A stretch of 64,000 bases of DNA from the NCBI GenBank assembly GCA_037968955.1, contig JBBKWN010000037.1, positions 1 through 64,000 of the forward strand, in the 5' to 3' direction. Under the pieces are notes generated by a model. That model was not told the origin of the DNA. It did not search any database and was given only the letters and a program-made list of their open reading frames with translations. Made by a program: the position numbers and the translations under genes. Source of the DNA: Pararheinheimera sp037968955 (lineage in GTDB: Bacteria; Pseudomonadota; Gammaproteobacteria; Enterobacterales; Alteromonadaceae). The stretch's first letter is position 1. Each line of letters starts with the position of its first letter. Below are positions 25,554 to 35,214 of the stretch, one piece after another.

Positions 25554-25559
25554 CTCCAT

Positions 25560-27665
25560 TTAATAGGCGCCCTGCTCCAACCAGATGGACACTGAACATG
25601 CGAGTTGGCAATAATTTTGCTCATAATTGAGCACGGACGTTAAGCCTTGTTCAATCGCTGTATCCATCACACATTGCCACTGATTAGAGGGTAAGGTGAT
25701 ATCAATTTCAGTCGAGCCTGCGTTAATGCTGACAAGGAGCTGATGATGATTGCTGGTATTTCGAACGATAAAAATACAATACCCCATTGCTGCGTCATGC
25801 CAATCTGCTTCAGGTTTAATCGCACCGTTGGCTAAATACCATTCAATTTGATGTTTGTCACCATGGCTCTGGTACTGGTCGTCTAATAATGACAATTGTT
25901 GCAGGCAGCTATATTGCTGGCGCAATTGCACCATTTGTTTCACAAAATTTAAAAATTGCGTCGCATGATAATCCAGCGTCCAGTTTAACCACGTGAGCTC
26001 GTTATCCTGACAATATGCATTGTTATTGCCCTGTTGTGTGTGGCTTAGCTCATCGCCGCCAAGCCAGTGGATCATGCCTTGGCTTAACATCAGGCATGCC
26101 ACCAGATTGCGTTTGTGTAAAAAACGTTTTGCCAACACATCAGCCGCGCTAGACGGCCCTTCAACGCCGTAATTCACCGAGAGATTGTGGTCATGACCAT
26201 CTCGATTTTGCTCGCCATTAAGCCAGTTATATTTATGCTGATAGCTCACGACATCATGCAAGGTAAAGCCATCGTGATACGTTAGATAATTCACCGAGCA
26301 GCAGGCGGGTTTATGGTGTTTCTGAAAAATATCGCGCGAGCCGAGCAAACGGGTGGTGAATTCACTGAGTGTCCCCACGTCACCGCGCCAAAAACTACGC
26401 ATCGAATCCCGAAATTTATCGTTTAATTCCGACCACTGCGCCGGGAATTGCCCTAACTGGTAACCATGAGGACCTACATCCCACGGCTCAGCAATAAGTT
26501 TCACGGTAGACAACACCGGATCTTGCGCCAGAATTTGTAAAAATGTCGCGTAGGGATTAAAACTCTTATGCTCCCGTGCCAGCGTCACCGCTAAGTCAAA
26601 ACGAAACCCATCCACTTGCATTTCGCTAACCCAGTAGCGCAGTGCATCAAGTACTAGTTTTTGCATGATGGGCTGCGCAACATTAAATGTATTTCCGCAG
26701 CCACTGTAATTGGTATAGTGTTGAAAATCCGTCATTTCTGCATGATTTTCGAATAAGTAATAATGTCGGTTGGCTAAACCTCGGAAGCTCAAATAATATC
26801 CTTCGGCTTCAGCGCTGTGGTTAAACACGACATCGAGGATCACTTCCAGACCATGTTGATGATAGGTGCGAACTAGCTGCTTAAATTCCTGCACCGCATC
26901 TTCCACTTGATAGCGTGGATCTGGTGCGAAAAAATTAACCGGATTGTAGCCCCAGTAATTGCTCAATTTGAGTTTTTCAAGCCTGGGCTCACTCATAAAG
27001 GCTGCCACCGGCAACAACTGCACTGTGGTAATGCCAAGTTCAAGCAGGTGCTGAACCACGGACGGGTGCGCCATCCCAAGGTAAGTGCCGCGCTCATGTA
27101 TCGGCACATCTGGATGTAACGCCGTCATGCCTTTAACATGCGCTTCATAGATGATGGTTTTCTCGCGAGCGATCTGTGGCCTGACACTGTCTTGCCAATC
27201 AAATTGCGATGACTGCAGCACACCTTTAGCCATCATATAATGGCTACGGCTATGATATAACCGCTCGTTAAATACCATAGCTCGGTTTATCTGACGACAA
27301 TAGGGGTCAATTAATAGTCTTTCTGATTCAAACACCAAACCTTGTTCGGGCTCGAATGGACCTTGTGCTTTTAGCCCATACAATGTGCCCGCGTTAATCC
27401 CGTCAACCGTGACATGCCAGACATCGCCCGTGCGGCCGACAAACGGCAGCTCAGCGAGCAACTCTTCGGTATCTGCGCAATAAAGACACAACATCAACAA
27501 GCTGGCGTCAGGAGCGAACACCGCGAAGTTCCAGCGTTGCGGCTCAAGCTGACAAGGCCCAAGCGGCTGAGCGACCCCGACTTGGGTATAATAACGATTC
27601 TCACTCACTGACGAGCCTGCCACAGCGGTCGTCATATCAGTATTTAAAGTTGGTTCTGTCGTCAT
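25560..27665 (-). CDS. glgX: Glycogen debranching enzyme GlgX
   Basis: A 701-residue GH13 debranching enzyme that hydrolyses alpha-1,6 branches of phosphorylase-limit glycogen. An N-terminal CBM48-like domain (residues 30-150) is followed by the TIM barrel: VVFNHSAE near 275, the nucleophile region DGFRFDLA near 347, the acid/base LIAEPWD near 386, and YHDGFTLHD near 463. Its ATG overlaps the glgB stop in the ATGA arrangement (27662-27665). Last gene of malQ-glgB-glgX. Confidence 0.95.
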   Translation of the reverse strand: MTTEPTLNTDMTTAVAGSSVSENRYYTQVGVAQPLGPCQLEPQRWNFAVFAPDASLLMLCLYCADTEELLAELPFVGRTGDVWHVTVDGINAGTLYGLKAQGPFEPEQGLVFESERLLIDPYCRQINRAMVFNERLYHSRSHYMMAKGVLQSSQFDWQDSVRPQIAREKTIIYEAHVKGMTALHPDVPIHERGTYLGMAHPSVVQHLLELGITTVQLLPVAAFMSEPRLEKLKLSNYWGYNPVNFFAPDPRYQVEDAVQEFKQLVRTYHQHGLEVILDVVFNHSAEAEGYYLSFRGLANRHYYLFENHAEMTDFQHYTNYSGCGNTFNVAQPIMQKLVLDALRYWVSEMQVDGFRFDLAVTLAREHKSFNPYATFLQILAQDPVLSTVKLIAEPWDVGPHGYQLGQFPAQWSELNDKFRDSMRSFWRGDVGTLSEFTTRLLGSRDIFQKHHKPACCSVNYLTYHDGFTLHDVVSYQHKYNWLNGEQNRDGHDHNLSVNYGVEGPSSAADVLAKRFLHKRNLVACLMLSQGMIHWLGGDELSHTQQGNNNAYCQDNELTWLNWTLDYHATQFLNFVKQMVQLRQQYSCLQQLSLLDDQYQSHGDKHQIEWYLANGAIKPEADWHDAAMGYCIFIVRNTSNHHQLLVSINAGSTEIDITLPSNQWQCVMDTAIEQGLTSVLNYEQNYCQLACSVSIWLEQGAY

Positions 27666-29830
27666 ACCGCCGCACGCCTTCTTAGGTATAACGTCGATAA
27701 TGGCGGCAAATCAAGCTGTAACCGCCCACCGGTATCCTGATGATGTGTCTGAGCAGTCATTGTCATGCCAACATCAAAATTACTGCCCCAATAATAGCTA
27801 CTGTCGGTATTGAGGATAATTTCGTAATCGCCTAATTGCTCTACTGGCAAAGAAAACCCACGGCGTGGTACGGGAGTAAAGTTACTGACGACGTACAACA
27901 CTTCGCGCTCTCGATCATATCGCTTAAACGATAAGGTACTGTGATCGGCATCTTGATGATCAATCCAGCAAAAACCAGCGCTCTCGTGATCCAGCTGATG
28001 TAAGGGCTCGCAGTTGCGGTAGGTATGATTTAAATCGCGACACAACTGCTGCATACCACGGTGTTTTTCAAAATCGAGCAAAAACCACGGCAGACCCTGA
28101 TTGTGATTCCATTCAGTCCCCTGCGCGAATTCGTTGCCCATAAAGTTTAGTTTTTTGCCGGGATGCGCAAACATAAAACCGTAATAGGCGCGCAAATTTG
28201 CCGCCTGCTGCCATTCATCGCCTGGCATTTTATTAAGAATACTGCCTTTGCCATGCACAACTTCGTCATGTGACAGCGGGAGAATAAAATTCTCATTAAA
28301 AGCGTACACCATCGAAAAAGTAAGGTCATTGTGATGAAACTTCCGGTACGCAGGGTCTTTGCTAAAATAGCGCAGACTATCGTTCATCCAGCCCATATTC
28401 CATTTAAAACCAAAACCAAGGCCACCTGCATCAATTGGTCGGCTTACCCCATTAAATGACGTTGATTCTTCAGCAATCATCATTGCCTTTGGAAACTGAG
28501 CATACACTTCCTGATTTAACCATTTTAATAAACTAATGGCCTCATAGTTGTGATTGCCACCATCCACGTTCGGGATCCACTCATCGTGCTCACGCGAATA
28601 GTCGAGATACAACATTGACGCGACCGCATCCACCCGCAGACCGTCAATATGGAACTGGTCTAGCCAAAATAACGCACTGGCCACTAAGAATTGGCGAACG
28701 TAATCTTTGCCATAATCGTAAATACAAGAATTCCAGTCTGGATGCCAGCCGCGACGCGGATCGGCATACTCATATAAATGACTGCCATCAAAGCGTGCCA
28801 AGCCATGCCCATCTTCCGGGAAATGTGCCGGCACCCAATCTAAAATCACGCCAATACCGGCCTGATGGCAAGCATCAACAAAACCTTTAAATTGATCCGG
28901 CGTGCCATAACGCGACGTCGCAGCAAACATACCCAGCGGCTGATAACCCCAAGAACCGCTATAGGGGTGCTCCATCACTGGCAGCAGCTCAATGTGGGTG
29001 TAGCCCATGTCTTTGATATAGGGGATCAATTGTTCAGCAAGTTCTGGATAACTCAACGCAGAGCCGTCGGCATGCGTGCGCCAGCAACCGGCATGTAGTT
29101 CATAAATACTCATCGGGCTATGATAAGGATTGTGTTCGCGTTGCAACCAAGCGCTGTCTTGCCATTGGTATTTACTGTGATCAAACACTAACGATGCATG
29201 TGAGGGAAACTGTTCGGCGGCGAAAGCCAATGGATCGGATTTATGCGGTAACAAATGGCCACTGGCGTCTTTAATTTCGAATTTATAGCGAACACCGCTG
29301 GTGATCTGCGGCACCACTAATACCCAATGGCCACATGCAGTGCGTTCCATTGGGTGGCACCGACCATCCCAGTCATTCATATCACCAATCAGGCTGACAC
29401 TGCTGGCATGGGGGGCGTATACCGCAAAACGGGTGGCGGTGAGCGTGGTTTTCGCCACTGGTAGCGAGACTATTTGTGCGCCAAGTTGCTGATAAAGGTT
29501 TTCTGGGCGCAGATTGACGTAATGCACCGCATAAAACGCTTCCTCTTTAAACAAGTACGGATCAATGAGTTGGTATTGGAAATTGCCATGATTAACAAGC
29601 AATTTATACGCTTCGGTTTTGCGTTTACGCGGTAAATGGAGCTCAAAAATGCCGTCGATTGTCGCATGCGCTTTCATCGTTCCCATGCTTATGTCAGCGA
29701 ATGTGAACACTTCCACGGCACTGGCTTTTGGCAAGTAAACGCGGATCAACAGTCCTTTGTCGGCCTTTTGCCAACCTAACCAAGTAAACGGATTGGCACA
29801 ACGGACTTCAGGCAATAACGCAAGACTCAT
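27662..29830 (-). CDS. glgB: 1,4-alpha-glucan branching enzyme GlgB
   Basis: A 722-residue GH13 branching enzyme that introduces alpha-1,6 linkages in glycogen. Two N-terminal CBM48 domains (about 15-95 and 115-210) precede the catalytic barrel: GLRVDAVASMLYLDYS contains the nucleophile, MMIAEESTSF the acid/base, and LPLSHDEVVHGK the third acid. ATG 29830 is chosen (AAGGA six bases upstream) over an upstream in-frame start at 29869. glgA and glgC are not in this window, so synthesis of linear chains is encoded elsewhere. Confidence 0.95.
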   Translation of the reverse strand: MSLALLPEVRCANPFTWLGWQKADKGLLIRVYLPKASAVEVFTFADISMGTMKAHATIDGIFELHLPRKRKTEAYKLLVNHGNFQYQLIDPYLFKEEAFYAVHYVNLRPENLYQQLGAQIVSLPVAKTTLTATRFAVYAPHASSVSLIGDMNDWDGRCHPMERTACGHWVLVVPQITSGVRYKFEIKDASGHLLPHKSDPLAFAAEQFPSHASLVFDHSKYQWQDSAWLQREHNPYHSPMSIYELHAGCWRTHADGSALSYPELAEQLIPYIKDMGYTHIELLPVMEHPYSGSWGYQPLGMFAATSRYGTPDQFKGFVDACHQAGIGVILDWVPAHFPEDGHGLARFDGSHLYEYADPRRGWHPDWNSCIYDYGKDYVRQFLVASALFWLDQFHIDGLRVDAVASMLYLDYSREHDEWIPNVDGGNHNYEAISLLKWLNQEVYAQFPKAMMIAEESTSFNGVSRPIDAGGLGFGFKWNMGWMNDSLRYFSKDPAYRKFHHNDLTFSMVYAFNENFILPLSHDEVVHGKGSILNKMPGDEWQQAANLRAYYGFMFAHPGKKLNFMGNEFAQGTEWNHNQGLPWFLLDFEKHRGMQQLCRDLNHTYRNCEPLHQLDHESAGFCWIDHQDADHSTLSFKRYDREREVLYVVSNFTPVPRRGFSLPVEQLGDYEIILNTDSSYYWGSNFDVGMTMTAQTHHQDTGGRLQLDLPPLSTLYLRRRAAV

Positions 29831-29870
29831 AACATATCCTTTGACTGTATCGTTGCAGTAACGCGGCAAG

Positions 29871-29918
29871 AAAACCGGCAGTGTTTCACAGATTGAACTA
29901 CCGGTTTTATTTTTTAAT
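29871..29918. repeat. Hairpin between malQ and glgB
   Basis: AAAACCGG(C)AGT pairs with ACT(A)CCGGTTTT across a 14-base loop, between the malQ stop and the glgB ribosome site. It lacks a T tract in the operon's direction, so a role in RNA stability or partial attenuation is more likely than termination. Confidence 0.5.
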
Positions 29919-29920
29919 AG

Positions 29921-32143
29921 CTATGAATATAAGCCAGAACGACGGTTGGCTGTCAAATTTTGCAGATGTTGATTGATATGTGGTTGTTGTTCCAGTTGTT
30001 CCAACGTCATGCTGAGCTTACGTCGCCAGTTCGGATATTCATCGCTGGTCCCAGGGATATTCACCGGCTCGGTCATTTCCATCCAATCTTCCAGTTGTAA
30101 ACAAAGCAACTGACAGCTGCCTTTGGCTAAGTGTTGTTGCATCGCAAAACTAAGGAGCCGTGACATCCCCATCTCATCGATGTGCCGCCCGAAATCGGCG
30201 GGGAGCGCCTGATGCCCATGCAATGAATCTAAAATTTTCTGCTTGGCTTGGTGTCGGTCTTGATAAAGACCAGGCAGCTGTTGCTCGGTATACAGACCAA
30301 TATCCAGCCCAAGTTTTAGATCGGAACAATGCCAAAAACCAATTAATGTTGGCATGTCATGTGTGGTTAATGCCGCCATGGCTTGCACCGGATAATGCGC
30401 TGGTGAAAGATAACCACCATCTTGCGCCTGTTCAAAAAAGAAAATCCGATAAGAATACATGCCAAATTGTTGCAAAAGTTCAAAGATGCCATCGGGTACC
30501 GTGCCTAAATCTTCACCAATCACCACCGCTTGCTGGCGCTGACTTTCTAGCGCCAAAATGCCGAGTAAATCCATAATTGGGTAATAAATATAAGCCCCCT
30601 CGCCTGCGGACTTCGCCCCATTTGGCACCCACCACAAACGCAATAATGCCATGACATGGTCAATCCGCAGCGCGCCGGAATCTTGCATATTGGCGCGAAA
30701 CAACTCGATCATTGGCCGATAGGCTTGGCGAAATAACTGATAGGGTAACATCGGTGGCAAACCCCAGTTCTGACCTTTTGGGCCAAGAATATCCGGCGGC
30801 GCACCAACACTGGCATTGCGACAATATAAATCAGGGTTGGCCCAGATTTCGGTTGATGCTTCACTAACGCCGACCGCTAAATCACGGTATAGCCCCAACA
30901 ACATGCCGCTTTGTTTTGCCTGTTGCTGCACTGTCGCTAGCTGCTGCTGCGCACAAAATTGTAAATAACTAAAGAACTCAATGTCATCCTGGTGCGCCAG
31001 CGCAAATTCACGCACGGCGTTACTGTCGGCACTACGATACTGCTCCGGCCAGTTTGGCCAGCCCCAGGCTGCTGGGTTTTTCGCAATCAACTGCATATGC
31101 AGTGCATCATAGAGCGCTAATTGGCGCAAACTATCACCGCCTTGTTGCTTAAATTCCTCAAACGCGGCGACAACTTCAGGCAGTTGGTGCTGGTGTTCGC
31201 TAAACCAATGAAACAGCGTTTTAAGGACTGGCAACTTTAGCTGCATCACCGCACTGTAATCGACCCAGTCTTTACTGCGCTGCTCGGCTAACTTTGCGAC
31301 AAACGCCGGCGCCTGCACCAAGTGCGCGGTTTGCTGGCACTGCTGATAACCGGGGAGCAGCGGTACACTAAGGTAAATAAGATTGAGCCAGCGTCTGGAT
31401 GACGGGCTATAGGGACTGGCTGATTCTGGCATCGCTGGATACAAGGCGTGTATTGGGTTTAACCCAACAAAATCCGCACCTTGTTTGGCTAAGTGGGTGA
31501 CCAGCCTGGCTAAATCAGCAAAATCACCAATCCCCCAATTGCTGTCAGACTTAACCCCATACAACTGAACGGATACGCCCCACTGTTTTTTCTGGCTAAA
31601 TTCGTTGGGTTGGAAACAACGATCCGGCGTAATAATCAACGATTGTTGGTAAATCTCGTCATCGCCGTCGATGCTCAGTTGTAACTGATGATACCCCAGC
31701 GGCAAGGTGGCTGAAAAACTCCAATCATACTGCTGTACTTCGGTGCCACTGTCGGCGTGATCCAATGCTCCATCCAATACTGCGGCGCCCGTTAATTCGG
31801 CGTCAATTGCACTGAAGGTAAAAAGCTGGCGCTGACCTTGCTCGGTAATAATGGTGATCGTCAGCTGTGCATGCACTTCATCGATCGGTAACCGCACCTG
31901 CAGTTGGTATTGTTCCGACTGACTTTGTACCGACACCGGATCAATCGGCTCCAGCCAATGCTGCTTTTGGCGATCCGCTAGCTGCTGTTGTGCCGTGACA
32001 TCGTCGTCGACATCAAAACCAAGCGCTGCCAATAACTTAAGCTGATCCGGCTGTGCCACCTCGGTTGGATTACCCCAGGCGTCGGTGAAAGCCGTTTCAA
32101 TACCATTAAACCGGATTAAATCAGCAAGAAGTTTTTTGTCCAT
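29921..32143 (-). CDS. malQ: 4-alpha-glucanotransferase (amylomaltase)
   Basis: A 740-residue GH77 enzyme that transfers malto-oligosaccharide chains. The GH77 core begins with WGVSVQLYGVKSDSNWGIGD near residue 187. Catalytic positions are recognisable in ALRIDHVMALLRLWW (nucleophile Asp), VIGEDLGTVP (acid/base Glu) and TTHDMPTLIGFW (third Asp). The first 180 residues are the extra beta-rich domain of gammaproteobacterial MalQ. ATG 32143 has GGAG with good spacing. First gene of malQ-glgB-glgX, divergent from gapA across a region with two HexR-like boxes. Confidence 0.95.
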   Translation of the reverse strand: MDKKLLADLIRFNGIETAFTDAWGNPTEVAQPDQLKLLAALGFDVDDDVTAQQQLADRQKQHWLEPIDPVSVQSQSEQYQLQVRLPIDEVHAQLTITIITEQGQRQLFTFSAIDAELTGAAVLDGALDHADSGTEVQQYDWSFSATLPLGYHQLQLSIDGDDEIYQQSLIITPDRCFQPNEFSQKKQWGVSVQLYGVKSDSNWGIGDFADLARLVTHLAKQGADFVGLNPIHALYPAMPESASPYSPSSRRWLNLIYLSVPLLPGYQQCQQTAHLVQAPAFVAKLAEQRSKDWVDYSAVMQLKLPVLKTLFHWFSEHQHQLPEVVAAFEEFKQQGGDSLRQLALYDALHMQLIAKNPAAWGWPNWPEQYRSADSNAVREFALAHQDDIEFFSYLQFCAQQQLATVQQQAKQSGMLLGLYRDLAVGVSEASTEIWANPDLYCRNASVGAPPDILGPKGQNWGLPPMLPYQLFRQAYRPMIELFRANMQDSGALRIDHVMALLRLWWVPNGAKSAGEGAYIYYPIMDLLGILALESQRQQAVVIGEDLGTVPDGIFELLQQFGMYSYRIFFFEQAQDGGYLSPAHYPVQAMAALTTHDMPTLIGFWHCSDLKLGLDIGLYTEQQLPGLYQDRHQAKQKILDSLHGHQALPADFGRHIDEMGMSRLLSFAMQQHLAKGSCQLLCLQLEDWMEMTEPVNIPGTSDEYPNWRRKLSMTLEQLEQQPHINQHLQNLTANRRSGLYS

Positions 32144-32272
32144 AAAGGCTCCGTATCAGGTGCGTCATATTGTCGTTGCCGGTTATTTTTACGGCGAAAA
32201 AGGCCACAGTCCGGTTCTGAATCAGCAGTATACGACTTAAAAATTTTGTTACGATGGCTAAATGCGGCTTTA

Positions 32273-32287
32273 TGTCATTAAATTACA
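32273..32287. promoter_or_regulatory. HexR-type operator 1 (malQ/gapA)
   Basis: TGTCATTAAATTACA differs at one position from the perfect palindrome TGTAATTAAATTACA, the known core of HexR operators in Shewanella and Vibrio. It lies between divergent malQ and gapA. Confidence 0.65.
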
Positions 32288-32335
32288 TAAATACGATTGC
32301 ATAAGGTTTTTGTGCTTGAAAAATGCCAAAAAACA

Positions 32336-32350
32336 TGTAATTTTACTACA
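32336..32350. promoter_or_regulatory. HexR-type operator 2 (gapA-proximal)
   Basis: TGTAATTTTACTACA fits the degenerate HexR pattern TGTARTwwwAYTACA at every position. It lies 26 bases before the gapA ATG, probably over or just after the promoter. Confidence 0.65.
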
Positions 32351-32376
32351 CAATTTGCAAATATCCGGAGTGAGTC

Positions 32377-33387
32377 ATGACAATTCGCGTCGCAATCAAT
32401 GGTTTTGGCCGTATCGGCCGTAATATTTTACGTGCTTTATATGAAAGTAAGCAGGCATACGATATTAAAATTGTCGCCATCAACGATTTGGGTGATGCCG
32501 CAATTAACGCTCACTTATTAAAGTACGATACAGCCCATGGTATTTTCGCCGCTGAAGTTGAACATTCCGATAAAGCCATTTTCGTCAACGGCGATGAAAT
32601 TCGTACGTTAAGCGAGCGTAACCCAGGTAATTTGCCGTGGAGCGAATTACAAATTGATGTGGTACTCGAATGTACCGGTTTATTTACCGATCGGCCAAGC
32701 GCCGGCGCCCATTTAACGGCCGGTGCAAAAAAAGTAATTATTTCTGCCCCAGCCAGTGGTGTTGATGCCACCGTGGTTTATGGTGTGAACCACGATGTGA
32801 TTACCCCAGAAATGACCATCATCTCCAACGCTTCTTGCACCACCAATTGTTTATCACCCATTGCCAAACCGCTAAATGATGCTCTTGGCATTGAATCTGG
32901 TTTGATGACCACTATTCACGCTTACACCAATGATCAACGTTTAAGTGATGTTTATCACACTGACGTCCGGCGCGCTCGTGCCGCAGCCATGTCGATGATC
33001 CCAACCAAGACCGGCGCCGCTGCGGCAGTGGGTCTGGTCGTGCCTGAACTCAAAGGTAAAGTGGATGGTTTAGCCGTGCGGGTGCCGGTATTAAACGTGT
33101 CATTAGTTGATTTAACTTTTATTGCGGGTCGCAATACTACTGTTGAAGAAGTGAATGAAATTGTTCGCAAAGCGGCCGCCGAATTTCCGATGAACCAAGT
33201 CTTGGCAGTCAACGATTTACCATTGGTATCGGTTGATTTTAATCATAATCCGATGTCATCAATTTTTGACGCCACAGAAACGCGTGTCAATGGCCGTTTG
33301 GTTAAAGTGTTAGCTTGGTACGACAACGAATGGGGCTTTAGCAACCGGATGTTGGACAACACTGTGCAAATGATGAAAAACAACTAA
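32377..33387 (+). CDS. gapA: Type I glyceraldehyde-3-phosphate dehydrogenase
   Basis: A 336-residue GAPDH of usual length. The NAD motif INGFGRIGRN begins at residue 7, the catalytic Cys is C154 in SNASCTTN, and the His is in TTIHAYTNDQ. An erythrose-4-phosphate dehydrogenase reading is less likely because the gene stands alone, not beside pgk and fba. A strong terminator follows. Two HexR-like boxes lie in its promoter region. Confidence 0.95.
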   Translation: MTIRVAINGFGRIGRNILRALYESKQAYDIKIVAINDLGDAAINAHLLKYDTAHGIFAAEVEHSDKAIFVNGDEIRTLSERNPGNLPWSELQIDVVLECTGLFTDRPSAGAHLTAGAKKVIISAPASGVDATVVYGVNHDVITPEMTIISNASCTTNCLSPIAKPLNDALGIESGLMTTIHAYTNDQRLSDVYHTDVRRARAAAMSMIPTKTGAAAAVGLVVPELKGKVDGLAVRVPVLNVSLVDLTFIAGRNTTVEEVNEIVRKAAAEFPMNQVLAVNDLPLVSVDFNHNPMSSIFDATETRVNGRLVKVLAWYDNEWGFSNRMLDNTVQMMKNN

Positions 33388-33407
33388 TCTCACACAAATA
33401 TCAACCC

Positions 33408-33435
33408 AATAAAGGCGACAACTGTCGCCTTTATT
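33408..33435 (+). terminator. Terminator of gapA
   Basis: AATAAAGGCGACA and its near-complement TGTCGCCTTTATT form a 12-bp stem with a 3-base loop, 21 bases after the gapA stop. Confidence 0.8.
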
Positions 33436-33506
33436 GATCCAAACAGGCAAGGTCGCTGATATGCTAAAGTTCAATGCCCTGATTATGAAAGCAAAGTAGA
33501 ATCGTT

Positions 33507-34427
33507 ATGCAATCAACCATCACCGAACTTTCAGGCTTTCGTCATTTGACGGACTTACCTTGCTGGCAACTTAGTCATGCAGGTAGCACCGTCGTGATCA
33601 GTAGCTATGGTGCACATGTCTTGCATTATCAAACGCCGAGCCAACCGTCCAGCGACATTGACCATCAGCCTCAGGCATTGCAATTGGATGATAGCGCAAC
33701 GCCCTCAGCACATTTGTGGTTGTCAGACACTGCATTTTGGCGGCAACAACAGCCGATCCGAGGGGGCATTCCTATTTGCTGGCCATGGTTTGGCAAAATT
33801 GACGCTCAGTTGTTGTCAAATGTAGCCCCCTCAGCAAGAGCGACACGCAAGTTGCCGAATCATGGTTTGGTTCGCACCCGACTATGGCAGGTGACGAAAC
33901 AGCAAATTACGGTTGATGCAGTAGAAATTGAATTTAGTCTCGTTGTTGATGATATTCCTTGGAGCGACGAGGTGGTCACTTTACGTTATCAAGTGCGGTT
34001 GGCAGATCAATTGTCGCTGACGTTAATCTGTGATGCTCATATTGTGCAACAAGGCGCGTTACACAGCTATTTTGCTGTTACAGACAGCCGTCAGACAAAA
34101 GTGCACCCACTCCCACGACATTTCTATGACAAAGTGAGTGACAGTCAACAACAGTGCCTTACTGATAGTTTGTATTTTGATGGTGAAATTGACCGTGTGT
34201 ATGCCAACCCCGCAGCAACAATTTTACTTGAAGACGAGCAGACGACACGGCACATTTTACAACAGGGTCATGATGCCGCCATCCTTTGGAATCCCGCGGC
34301 GGAAAAAGCCGTACATTCGGTAGATATTCCTGCGGACCAATGGTCGCAATTTGTCTGTGTTGAGTCCGCTCGACTTAACCTCGATAGCGCGCCACTGCGC
34401 TTGGTACAAATCATTCATCCCATGTAA
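33507..34427 (+). CDS. yeaD: D-hexose-6-phosphate mutarotase, YeaD type
   Basis: A 306-residue aldose-1-epimerase-like protein that interconverts alpha and beta anomers of glucose-6-phosphate. The signature RGGIPICWPWFG lies near residue 93, a Leu-rich beta sandwich follows, and the catalytic His region (GALHSYFAVTD) and Glu near SQFVCVESA are present. YeaD sits next to gapA in E. coli too, which supports the assignment. It is separated from gapA by a terminator. Confidence 0.92.
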   Translation: MQSTITELSGFRHLTDLPCWQLSHAGSTVVISSYGAHVLHYQTPSQPSSDIDHQPQALQLDDSATPSAHLWLSDTAFWRQQQPIRGGIPICWPWFGKIDAQLLSNVAPSARATRKLPNHGLVRTRLWQVTKQQITVDAVEIEFSLVVDDIPWSDEVVTLRYQVRLADQLSLTLICDAHIVQQGALHSYFAVTDSRQTKVHPLPRHFYDKVSDSQQQCLTDSLYFDGEIDRVYANPAATILLEDEQTTRHILQQGHDAAILWNPAAEKAVHSVDIPADQWSQFVCVESARLNLDSAPLRLVQIIHPM

Positions 34428-34501
34428 TGTTAATTGGACATTACCCTTAACTTCAAATTAGTTATCAACCAACTATTGAGCGCTAATTCGCAGCCAAAGT
34501 C

Positions 34502-34526
34502 GTACTGTGAAACGTCGTTCACAGTA
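34502..34526. repeat. Perfect 10-bp inverted repeat
   Basis: GTACTGTGAA and TTCACAGTAC with a 5-base loop, no T tract. It lies between convergent yeaD and the lipoprotein gene. Confidence 0.6.
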
Positions 34527-34585
34527 CTTAGCTGCTGGTTTTTCAAGACTTTTTACCGTGCCACATGATGCCACGCCAACGCTTG

Positions 34586-34996
34586 TTAAGGCCAGCTGGA
34601 CTGAAACTCGGTATTTAACTGGTTAACCTTACCGCTGGTGTCAGTCAACTGGATTCGTAACTGCCAAATCATATTTGGATCAGAGCAAGCGCCCAACATA
34701 AAATCACTTCGCCACAGGCCGCTATTGTCATCAAAAGTAAAACGCAGCGGGATCCTCCCCATATACATACTGACCCCGACAATTTCAGCTGTCACTTGCT
34801 TTAGCGGCTGCTTACTCTGAAGTTGTAACTGTAACAAGGTCTCCACAGGGATTTGCCCTGGGCTTATCGACAACTGGATATTTTCTAATTGTATTTGAAA
34901 TTTTGCTAGCTGCGGGCTTGCACTCTGTCGATCTTTACAGCTCGACAATCCAGCCAGCAGCAGTAATCCTCCGACGAGCCAAACGTATTTATTCAA
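34586..34996 (-). CDS. Hypothetical lipoprotein divergent from ccoN
   Basis: I do not recognise the family with confidence. The 136-residue product has a signal peptide with a lipobox (LSSC, Cys about residue 20) and a beta-rich domain with MYMGRIPLRFTFDD, an SDFMLGACSDPNMIWQL segment and a terminal TEFQSSW. The pattern of a single Met/Cys-containing loop in a small beta sandwich recalls periplasmic copper or FixH-like accessory proteins, but that is an inference. The TTG at 34996 is chosen because AGGAAGG lies just upstream and the signal peptide then starts normally (MNKYVWLV). Divergent from the cbb3 oxidase genes. Confidence 0.6.
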   Translation of the reverse strand: MNKYVWLVGGLLLLAGLSSCKDRQSASPQLAKFQIQLENIQLSISPGQIPVETLLQLQLQSKQPLKQVTAEIVGVSMYMGRIPLRFTFDDNSGLWRSDFMLGACSDPNMIWQLRIQLTDTSGKVNQLNTEFQSSWP

Positions 34997-35214
34997 CAAA
35001 TCACCTTCCTGTTGTACAACGTTGTGTACCTTTGTGCGCAAAACAACTCACTCTGCTCAAAAACTAAGCGGCGACCTTGTTCTACATCATAAAACCGGTG
35101 AGTCTGCCTATCTTTTCAAGGCCAAAACTCGTATTATCGCGACCAAAGATTGATAGGTAAGACAAGGTGATATCAGAAAAACCTTGCTCAACTGTCGGTC
35201 TATTATAAGAAGGG

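Noticed and set aside
30160..30576. Plus-strand open frame inside malQ (138 codons)
   Set aside because: Antisense to conserved GH77 coding sequence, no ribosome site, no family.
34997..35041. Longer start for the lipoprotein upstream of ccoN
   Set aside because: The extra residues are polar and would move the signal peptide away from the N-terminus.
35150..35165. FNR box before ccoN (TTGATAGGTAAGACAA)
   Set aside because: Only the first half-site TTGAT matches; the second half has two of five bases. FNR control of ccoN is plausible biologically but not supported here.
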